This document shows positions 55,143 to 64,000 of a stretch of 64,000 nt of DNA, one piece after another. The notes beneath the pieces are model-generated. The model had not been told where the DNA came from. It was given only the letters and a program-made list of their open reading frames with translations, and ran no database searches. The position numbers were made by a program, and so were the translations under genes. This DNA comes from Oncomelania hupensis (lineage: Eukaryota > Mollusca > Gastropoda > Littorinimorpha > Pomatiopsidae). Numbering within the stretch: the stretch's first letter is position 1; the number at the start of each line of letters is the position of its first letter. The stretch covers positions 36,907,750 through 36,971,749 of the forward strand of contig CM072512.1 in NCBI GenBank assembly GCA_036898135.1. The letters are read 5' to 3'.

Positions 55143-55574
55143 ATGTTTGAAAATTTTATTGCAACTCTGTTAGCAGTATTAAAATCCCTGTTGGAAATTG
55201 TATGCACGACGTTCATAGTAGGAAACTTTGTATTCCTCCTCATACAGTCCGTCAGAACACGGAGAAAGCGACATATCACGTCATTGATACTGTTGATTTC
55301 CAAACATGCTCTTCTTTTCTCAAATGAGAAAACTCTAGCGAGTGTTGTTGCATTGGTTATAGCAATGTACAGCGCAATTTGGATTTGTAACGACTTGTAC
55401 TGCTGGAATAACCATAGCTATCTGCCAACTGCTATCAGTGAAGACGACAATCAAATAAGGATCATGTACAACAAAATAGAGAACATGTACAATGAAATCA
55501 TGACAAGGTACCATACCATCATCTATTTTGTTAACATATTATTCCACATATATTGCGCTTTTAGTGAATGTTAG
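55143..55574 (+). other. Unrecognised open frame
   Basis: About 143 codons from the first ATG at 55143. The product would have several hydrophobic stretches but matches no family I recognise. It starts at the end of a tandem duplication, has no visible splice signals that I trust, and lies in AT-rich DNA, so I do not call it a gene. Confidence 0.2.
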
Positions 55575-55609
55575 TTTGTTACGGTTTATTTCATACTTAT
55601 AAAACGTCA

Positions 55610-56770
55610 ATTAATACTGTGAGCTCTGCTGATCATGTCATTTGACCATGTACCACCTACTTACATCTAAAGACATTCCTTTTAACACGCAACCATATAC
55701 GTTTTGTTTTGTAATGAACACCGCGTTGTAGTATTTTCAATAACATGAAGATAATGCGGACTGAAACATAAAAGTTCAGCGTCTTAGTTTTTATTGTACA
55801 GAAAGAATGTGGAGTGACGATTAGATTGTCGTGGTAGATTTTTAGTCTTGTTGCCATTCTGCTTCTCCCTATAATCGTATTACACATTAAATACTGCATT
55901 ATAAAACATTGTGGAAAAAAACAAGAAGCAATATGAACAGGGCACGTCGACTTTTTGTTTGTTATGACTGGAAAGTACCACAATTGTATTGGTGAAGACT
56001 ACTGAATAGTGGCTTAGATTGCGTGCACAGCAGTTGAGTGTAGAAAGCATAGGCAGTAAGGCAGTTTTTGTGCTTGTGCGCACACCAGTCGAGTGTAGAA
56101 AGCATATGTAGCAATGCAGCTGAACCTTATGACATAAATCCTTCTCACTACAATATATTTTTTGTGGAAAGTTATATTTGTAATTTATTTACTCCGCTTT
56201 TGTTGTTGTTTTTTGTATACGATGTTTTAAGTTCTATAACATTTATAATCTCGGCAACTAAAACTTTTTCATAACCGGTTTTGCAAATCGGCTCAACTGA
56301 AATTTAGAAACTGAAATATATTATGTTTATCATCCGAGAAATATAACTTGTAACGCTTTAAATAATGCTGTGAAGTCTTCTGACCATCCAATTTGACCAT
56401 GTATCTACTTACATCTAAATATATACAATTATTATTATGTTTATCATCCGATGAATATAACTTGTAACGCATTAAATAATACTGTGAAGTCTTCTGTCCA
56501 TTCAATTTGACCTACTTACATCTAAGTACATAAAATAATAATTTTCTTACCACACAATTTGATCATGCACCTAAATAGATTTAAGAACACATTTTCCTAC
56601 CGTGCAGTTTGACAATGTACCTAATTACATCTAAATACATATTCTAAACATGTACGTTTTGTTTTGTAAGAAACACCTCGTTGTACGATTTTTATAAAAT
56701 AAAGACAGTGAATATTGAAAACTAAAACATGAGTATCTTAGTTTTTATTATAGAAAGCATGTTTATTGAC
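55610..56770. repeat. Region of diverged local duplications
   Basis: TAAT.CTGTGA..TCT.CTG.(C/T)CAT.(C/T)AATTTGACC and CTACTTACATCTAA recur near 55612, 56364 and 56478, with shorter echoes near 56560 and 56610. GTACGTTTTGTTTTGTAA.GAACACC recurs near 55700 and 56655, and GAGTGTAGAAAGCATA twice near 56034 and 56091. It is an old, multi-step duplication block. Confidence 0.65.
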
Positions 56771-58434
56771 GATTTCCGTGGTAGAGTATGGTCTTGCTGT
56801 CGTTCTGTTTCTCTTTATAATCGTAATAAATACTTCTAAATATTACAGGATAAACCAGAGTCAATGTCGAATATATATTCATGTTTTGTTTCTAAATTCT
56901 TTTCAGCGTACTCTTAAAATATATTTCCTAAACCATCAGACATGTAATGCAAGTGTTTTTAAATTGTCTCTCGCACGTAATTAATTATTTTTTGTTTAAT
57001 TGTTTCAGTTTTTTATTTTTTTCCCCAAGACTAAGTTCACACAAAACCACGCGATATGGTACTGGTAATGAACAAAAAATCGTCCATAGAAAATAGCCTC
57101 GTGTGTAGAGTTTATGATGTCTGAGAGTTTACATAGAAGCACGGAGTAGACATAGAAGCTCATTGACAACACACCACTCTGTGCAGTGGACACACATATC
57201 CTGAAAGCAAATAGGGATTACCACTTGATGCGAGATCAAAGAGTAGATCATCCGGGAGTAGACGGTACCGGACGCCCCTCCTTCCCCCGCTACCTATATC
57301 CCCCTTCGCTCTTCTCCCCTCCACGCCCCCCACTCCTCCCCGCCCTAGACCGTTAAGCATGATTTTATTTCTACTGCTATACTACAGATCGGGGCTGGAC
57401 GTAGTATACACAGTTAAGTGTTGGTAATCATTGGAAATCTACCCTCATAGAATGTCGGTAACAAGTAGGTAGGAATGGCCATTACAGTCCTTATACCCAA
57501 GGAAATACCTTCGAAGACTGATGAAAGGCTTTTTTCAGGAGATCGACCCTGTTAATGTTAGTTCTACGTACTCGAGGGTTAAGCAGACAATGTCTTTGCT
57601 TGTCTACTCTGGAATCAGAATGTTGAACCCAGATTCAAATCGTGTAATGTTAGTCACATAACTCAGTATGAATCTGTAAGATCTGTGTTTCTATGTGTTA
57701 GTTTGTACATACACAGGGATTAGTATCGGCAGACAATTTTTTAGCATGTCTAAAGTAGAATTTAGTTCAAATCGTTTTAGTATTTGCTCTTGGATACCCC
57801 TAGTCACATCAGATCTTTGGTTTTACTCAGAGACCCGTAGCGAAGGCGTGTACCCAGTCACAGACTATACACTGGAGTCCGAATGTAGATCAATTCTGTC
57901 AGTATTACTATTAGTGATACGATTATTAGATAATGGGGTATTTGCATTGAGATAGCCTTAATATCGGATCTTAACTGGTGGTTCCACCTACGTAGGGTCT
58001 AAAAGTAACTGGAATCATTGGTTCTGCAAATAGGTCAGTTTGTGGCTGAGGACAGATCTTCACATAGCCTTCCCAGTCCTTATATTGTCCTTGTGTATAT
58101 AAGTCATTGCTCTGAGATATCTTTTCGCGAAGTATAAAGGCTGATGAAACCGGTATAGCTCTACATAGGTATTTGTACATTAATGAGCCTTTTTAGTTAC
58201 TGTGTGTACTAGAGGAGTCCGTGTGTAGATGAAATCTTTCTATAGATCTACATACGGATTTGGAAGGGAAAGCATGTGTTTACTTTTTTTTTTTAAAATC
58301 AAGCAGATGTATATCGGGATTAATTATTATATAGAAGACAACGTTGAAACCATGTTCAGTGCCACTCCAATATTATGTAGCCTTTTTTTCAGTTCTATGA
58401 GTATTCCGTGTCATGTTATACAACTGTAAGCCGA
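56771..58434. other. Intron sequence, nothing recognised
   Basis: Short unrecognised frames only; CCCCTCC-rich stretch near 57275-57340. Confidence 0.4.
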
Positions 58435-58560
58435 GAATCAGAATCAGAATCAGAATCTTTATTGTCCCCATGAAAACACAAGGAAATGTGTGTGCGGCGT
58501 ACACTTCAACACAACGGCACAAAAGCAATAAAACACAAAAGACTTCAGGGATTAAAACAA
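58435..58560 (-). mobile_element. LINE 3' end with (GATTCT)n tail
   Basis: On the minus strand CACACACATTTCC..., then GGGGACAATAAAGATTCTGATTCTG. A GGACAATAAAGAT end followed by (ATTCTG)n is a common form of animal LINE 3' terminus. The body is too short to classify further. Confidence 0.6.
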
Positions 58561-58665
58561 TACACCCCAAAGAACAGAAAAGCAGTTGTACACAACATGA
58601 ATGTAGCTTATGAAATAATAAAAGTCATGCATCGTACTTTCTAACCCCTAACACAAAACACCCAC

Positions 58666-58667
<2 letters not shown>

Positions 58668-58716
<49 letters not shown>

Positions 58717-58765
58717 CACACACACCCACCCAAACACACCCACACACACACCCCCACACACACCA
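58668..58765. repeat. (CA)n-rich tract
   Basis: CA repeats with CCCACC interruptions. Confidence 0.9.
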
Positions 58766-59460
58766 GAAGTTACAAAGTTACCGGTACAGTATTTAATGCA
58801 GACTGTCACTGGCCTGTGGCAGGACCAGTAATGACGTCACTTCTAACCTAGTTACAGTGTTCTAAACACACAACGGGAGTTGTGCTAAGTCTGTGTTTAT
58901 TTCAGTTCAGTGCAGATCAACTGCAATTCCTGGATATTATTTTTATACGTACACAACAAGACCCAAGAAACAAAGACCTGAATTTCCAAGCAGTATACAT
59001 GTTTTTGATATTGTGAACCAGACTGCCATGCAAGGAGAAACTGGGTCAGTACAGGGTTTTCTGATGATTAACAACTTTGCACAGACCAAGTATGGTTATG
59101 CATATGAATCTCTTAAAAACTAGACTAAAATCTATTGCTCTAAAAGTAAATTACATAGAATCACGCTGGATCCAGCTGATAATAAAAGAATCAAGCTACA
59201 AAGAGGTAAGTAATAAATGCTTCAACCTACAAATTTTCCTCCACATGCAGGTTTATTATAGCTAAAATAAACAAAACAAAACAAACAATACTTTTACAAC
59301 CAACTCCTACAGGCTCATGCACACACATGAATACACACCACCACTACTGTTAATAACAACAATAACAATAATCACAGTCTGATTAAGTCTGAGAAGGCAT
59401 TGCTAGGGAATTTATCACAGGTGTTGTTTACTATTCCGTCTGAGTTAGTTAGTCATTGTT
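58766..59460. other. Intron sequence, nothing recognised
   Basis: Frames at 58893-59123 and 59077-59265 have no recognisable domain. Confidence 0.4.
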
Positions 59461-60003
59461 TATAGGGTCCTGTAAAGAGCCGAATCAGGACCACAAGTTG
59501 GTTGAAAAGAGGGCTCACCCCTGATCCGTATAAAAGATCTGCTGAAACGACCCTAATGGTAACACTGAAGGCACTCCACCAGCCGGTCATTTTACAATAC
59601 AAGGCATCCCACGCAGGGGATACTGAGGCTGTACTCTAATTTATTGAACCCCTGTTTACAAAAACAAAATAGAATATAAACATCATTATAAAATATTAAC
59701 GAAACATATATACATGCATATATATGAAATGCCTAAATTGCTAAATAACCCATAGAAAGCCCCAGTGACCATTTAGCGTCTAATATCCCCAAGCTGACCT
59801 AAAAGACCCCATACACGAATGAGGAGTTTTGCTAGAGTTTTCAAGAAAAACGGCAGTTGAACGGTCTAGCGAAGAAGATAGTAGCCTACATTGGTAGAAC
59901 AGAGTAGGAATTAGACAGATCAAAGGCGAAAGGTAGCGACAGTGTGAATATAAAGCACTAAATTTCCAGCCTATATAAACAGAAACCCCCGACACCCCGC
60001 GGA
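59461..60003 (-). mobile_element. Family R1 retroposon, minus strand, diverged
   Basis: Reverse complement of family R1: GTGTCGGGGGTTTCTG.TTATATA, GGAAATTTAGTGCTTTATAT, and GCAGATCTTTTATACGGATC near the 3' end. It is more diverged than the 41-kb copy. The 5' end abuts a 20-base G run (about 60005-60026). Confidence 0.75.
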
Positions 60004-60026
60004 GTGGGGGGGGGGGGGGGGGGGTA
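60004..60026. repeat. Poly-G run
   Basis: A run of about 20 G residues at the 5' edge of the R1 copy. Runs of C elsewhere (about 31071 and 61625) are similar. Confidence 0.9.
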
Positions 60027-61804
60027 ACACTGAGGGATGCGTAGATCGAATCAATATCGATTATGTTGGCACCAAGCTGTTACATATACTACGACGTTTG
60101 CATAGGATACGAAAATAGTAGTTAGGTAGAATAGGCACAATTTAAAAAAGAAAAGAAGCTCCTTTATGTTGTCGATCACAGCAATAAGTTCGATCAAGCA
60201 TGAACTTGATGGTGTAAACTCGTTGAAAAGCTGTCTGATAAATGTAAAAAAACAGCAATAAAAAAACGCGTTTTTGTTGTATACACTGCTCGAATCGCCC
60301 TTAATTGTATTGTAATGGCTTTGCTTTCTCCTATTGTTCGGTTCTCTCCATTGTGTATTCGTTTGCCTCCTCTCATCGTGTTTTATGAATTTGTATTTAG
60401 ATTCTACTTTCGTTTAGATCTGCCGTTGTGTCGTACGTATTAGTAATGTTATTTTCACAAACTCTTTAGGTAGTAAAAGTCTTTAAGATGTACATAACAT
60501 AATAAAGGACTTTGAACTACCGTAAAAGAGCAAAAAATCGTATAGTATATACATATGATGTCGTACGCCCCAAAGCAGTCGAATATTGTAGTATAATTGT
60601 TATGTGAGTATGTTGTTATCGTTTCATTCTATGGGTTGTAGCATTATTGTTAAGCTTAGAGCAATGCTTAAGTAGTTAGCTTTTTTGCCAACGTGTTGTG
60701 AGTGTCCACAGAAGTATCGTAGGTTGATGGTTTAGTTTTCGGTTTGTCATCAACGATTCATTTTGTTGTTTTCGACGAAAATGTTAATTCTAGTGTGTAT
60801 TCCATATTACAAGTCGTATTACTACAAGTCTTTAAAAAAAATTTATTTGCGACATATTGTGCGTCGACTATTTGTAGCGTAGTCTTATAGGTCCGTTTTA
60901 TCTCTAGAGTGTTTTGTTCCTTTTGTTTTGTAAAGCGGTTGTCATCCGTTAATTTGAGTTGATCTGTTTATTGTACATGTACACTTACATCCAAGTAGCA
61001 TTTCTGTGGCTGTAATCCATAAATGTTTTAGTGTTGTTGTCATTTTGTTTAGATACTTGAAATAGTCTGCCTCTGTTTTTTCACTGAATAGCCTATGTCT
61101 ATCCAAAAAGCGGTTGATGTTTTGATTGTTTTTATATATATTTTTTGGTCATTTTGTAGCAGTGCTTCAGATTGTTTTCAGACATCATGGGCCCAATGAC
61201 CCATGGCTATGCAAAATGATGGGTCAATTTTGAAAAAGATGGGTCATTGACAATCGAAGGTATTCGTATCGTATGTTCACCTAGTCCTTCTTGAACAGAT
61301 ACCGCCTGCGTTTTTCCGCCCACACCTGCGCAGCACTGCACTCATAAAGGGCATGTCATGGAAGCTAGGTCCATCAATGCACGCCCTCATCAGCTGGTGT
61401 GGCTTAGTGGTACAGACAGACCGAGGATCAAGACAAGTTGGCGATTTTTATGACGTGCCAGGCTGGCGCATTCACGTTGACTGTTACGCGCCATTCTGAT
61501 AAAATAGGCGCCAATGGCGCGGGCGCTCCAACAATCTGAAGTACTGTTGTAGTCAGGTAATGTTTTATTCCTTTGTACGTGAGCACCCTTTCCCCATTTG
61601 CTCCAAGCCTAACCCTCCCCCATCCCCCCCCCCCCCCCCCCATTCTTCGCGCCCACTGCTTTCATAACACTCTGGCGTCCGCTGGGGGCCAGGGCGTAAA
61701 AAAAGCGTGACCGTTGTGTTAGGATTAACCTCCTGTCCACTCAAGCCTCCAGTTTTGTCTGGAGGTTTAGGTCAGCCAGTGGTGGAGACAGAGACAGAGA
61801 CAGA
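60027..61804. other. Intron sequence, little recognised
   Basis: GATGGGTCA-type phrases near 61180-61250 (AATGACCCATGG, ATGGGTCAATTTTG, GATGGGTCATTGAC) suggest a decayed DNA-transposon end, but I could not find the partner. A C run lies at about 61624-61641. Confidence 0.4.
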
Positions 61805-61806
61805 GG

Positions 61807-61902
<96 letters not shown>

Positions 61903-61907
61903 AAGAA
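61805..61907. repeat. (GA)n microsatellite
   Basis: About 48 GA units ending in GAAA. Confidence 0.95.
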
Positions 61908-64000
61908 AATTAAAAGAGGAGTGGAGGAGGAAGGGAGTTGCCGTGTATGTAAAGGGAAGGGGGTGGGGGGTTCTAAGAGAGCTCACATCGTATGAGAACC
62001 TGTTTTAGTCCGCCCTTCATTGTTTGAAAAGTCAGTCCTGATATATTTTGAATACTCCGCTTTACGCCAAGAGAGGATTGTTGTGTTAAGAAAGAGGAGA
62101 ATAATGAAGAAACGTTTAGTGGTGGAAATAATTATACAGTGGGAAATAATTTCGAGGTGGGTGATGATGATGATGATGTCCACTTGTATGGCGCACATAT
62201 GCATGCTGGCAGCATGCTCAGGGTGGGCGAAGAAGACAGTGAGAGTGTATGGGCGATTTAATTGTAAGCAGGATATAGTTGTTTTTTAATCTGTATCCTG
62301 TAAGCATATTGATTATGCATACAATTATTTTGGGGTTTGGGTAGACATAAGATGTACCTCCACCTTTATCATCACTACCAACATCACAGTCACCACCATC
62401 AAAATGATCAAATGTCGACGTCATCAGTGTCATCCTCAAGAGATATATTCCCCTTTTTTCTCTCCTCTTCCTGCTCATCATTGTCGTCACCATCGCATCC
62501 TTCAGGGGATGCTCTCCTCCTCAGAGTCATCATCCTTACTGCCATTCGTAAGTTCACCCTACTATTGGAGCGCGAGCCTCCTATCCCTATTATTTTTATA
62601 ACAAAATGTTTATTTGGGGGGGGGGGGGGCGGTCTTCATAATCATATTAAGAGTCCCCTGAGCAAGAAGAGAAAACAAGAACTTACTGGACGAAGTGGCA
62701 TTAGCATAAGCTATTGCAAGTAATGTGCATTTATGCCTGTTATTGCTGTACTATCCGCAGTAAAAGATAAAGTCCATAGTATATTATGCAGTGCTGTACA
62801 ACACTGCCCAACGTGGTTGAGGTCTCAAGAGTTTGCGAGATAGGGCTAGACCGATGGTAGACCGCATCAAATCATGTTACACTAAGTTGTGAGAAAAGCG
62901 CACAATGGTCACTTGTTATGCAATACATTATCCCCTATGTAGAGTGGATTCAGCTGCTGCAGGCGTGTTCGATAAGTATCCCCGTTGTTATCGCTACTGG
63001 TCAAGTCGTGTTCAAACTAGTGTAACAGTATACTAGCACGAGCTTTGGTCTGTACGATGCTGTTTCTCCCGTCTACATTGATGTTGTTATGCTTAATGTT
63101 TGGATAAAATAAAAAAGGGGCGGCTTAGAACTTTATGAAAACGTGTACGATATTTGTCCCGTGCTAGGATGAAATAATGATTTTGATTGCGCTGTCACCG
63201 ACTTGCACAAAAATAATGCTTGCCGACAATGTAGTCCCGCTCACCACTAAAAGCACAAGGCGAATGGTCAGCCGGGGAGAACAAATGTCGTGTCGCCTTG
63301 TCCTGCATAACCCAATGGCATCCCCAAAGGATTTTGCACAGCAGGAGCCGCCGGTTAGTCTAACCGAGACATTCAAGGTAGACAACTTCTCTCCCAAGCC
63401 TCAACCCAGTCGCTTCCCTTTTCGCTACATATATAAATCATTTAATTTACGATCTCAGTCTAGAAGATTTCGGTCGCCATTTAATATGTTGTTTTCAAAT
63501 GCTCCAATACCGTGGGGTTTTGTAGAATAAAACATTTGTCTCGACTTCTTGACTTCTATCTCCTCCCTCCCCCTCCAAACCCCACCTCCGAATAGTCAGT
63601 TACCCAAATAATGACATTATTTTATATTGATTTGTAATCCGAATAATCTTGTACTTAAACCATCCCTAAACGTTAACCTTCTGATCGTTGATAATGAGCC
63701 CTTTGTACTATGACGAAACATTGCAGTATGTTTGACCTTAAAACTGTACCGTATGACATTTAGTATGTGCCTAGAATGTGAAGGTATTTTGACGCGATAA
63801 AGGTTATGATCCCGAGGGCAATGATTAATATACATACCGTTGTTTAGGTAGGATATTACGCCGCCTATTCAGTTAAGCACGTAGAACTCCATTAAGGACA
63901 CGCTTTAGAAATATATATGGAACGAATGAACCTAAAGCGGCTCGGACCATTCAGAGCAAATCCTCTGTAGAACATGGTCGCATGTTTAGAGACCATTAGA
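61908..64000. other. Intron sequence, nothing recognised
   Basis: Contains GAT triplets near 62161, a G-run near 62616-62629 and an unrecognised 117-codon frame (63177-63530) followed at once by AATAAA (63528). The AATAAA position is suggestive but the product matches nothing I know. Confidence 0.4.

Noticed and set aside
55143..55574. Membrane protein gene
   Set aside because: Hydrophobic composition is expected from AT-rich DNA; no family signature, and the frame begins at the end of a tandem duplication.
61170..61260. hAT-type transposon end (repeated GATGGGTCA phrases)
   Set aside because: I could not find the opposite inverted end or a target duplication.
63177..63530. Small gene followed by AATAAA
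   Set aside because: The product matches nothing I recognise, and an AATAAA is common in AT-rich sequence; kept only as a note in the gap entry.

Overview
The window looks like animal nuclear DNA from a repeat-rich genome, most likely a lophotrochozoan and probably a gastropod mollusc. That assignment is inferred from the dense GA/CA/triplet microsatellites, tRNA-derived SINEs, an RTE-type LINE, hAT fragments and very sparse coding sequence. Only one host gene is supported. It is the first coding exon (11179-11280, + strand) of a Kruppel-like factor of the KLF6/7 (insect luna) subfamily. The exon encodes 34 residues, starts at ATG and ends at a CAG|GTAAAG splice donor. A plausible promoter and 5' leader lie just upstream (about 10700-11178). 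I found no second KLF exon, so everything from 11281 to the window end is probably first intron.

Layout. 1-10.7 kb: upstream flank with GA/TC microsatellites, SINEs, a 707-bp LTR carrying its own TATA box and poly(A) signal (5472-6178, minus), a 700-bp retroposon with a 16-bp target duplication (7119-7818), compound microsatellites, a foldback (9085-9380), a tRNA-SINE dimer (10163-10505) and a 70-bp hairpin retroposon with a 12-bp target duplication (10512-10581). 10.7-13.4 kb: KLF promoter, exon 1 and the start of the intron. 13455-21963: a full-length RTE-clade LINE on the minus strand, flanked by a 10-bp target duplication. It is split by a 5152-bp LTR retrotransposon (14193-19344), which has two 2016-bp LTRs, a 5-bp target duplication and a tRNA-Leu primer-binding site. 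Removing the LTR element and one copy of its duplication leaves the LINE reading frame open.

22-34 kb: microsatellites, minisatellites, a degenerate ~180-bp tandem array, SINEs and a diverged second copy of the 5.5-kb LTR. 34-36 kb: a hAT-like deletion derivative (34344-35407) nested in a ~416-bp MITE. 36-50 kb: SINEs, a 5'-truncated RTE copy with a 10-bp target duplication, further copies of the 700-bp family, LINE 3' tails and long microsatellites. 51.4-52.8 kb: a second hAT derivative, then a SINE-like repeat with a 5S-rRNA-like internal motif. 53-64 kb: a (CTA)n tract, locally duplicated AT-rich DNA, one more copy of the 700-bp family, and sequence in which I recognise nothing.

The retroelement machinery here explains most of the smaller repeats. 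The RTE supplies endonuclease and reverse transcriptase, and target duplications on SINE and truncated-LINE copies show target-primed insertion. The LTR element lacks nearly all of gag-pol and would depend on enzymes supplied elsewhere. The two hAT derivatives keep only transposase N-termini.
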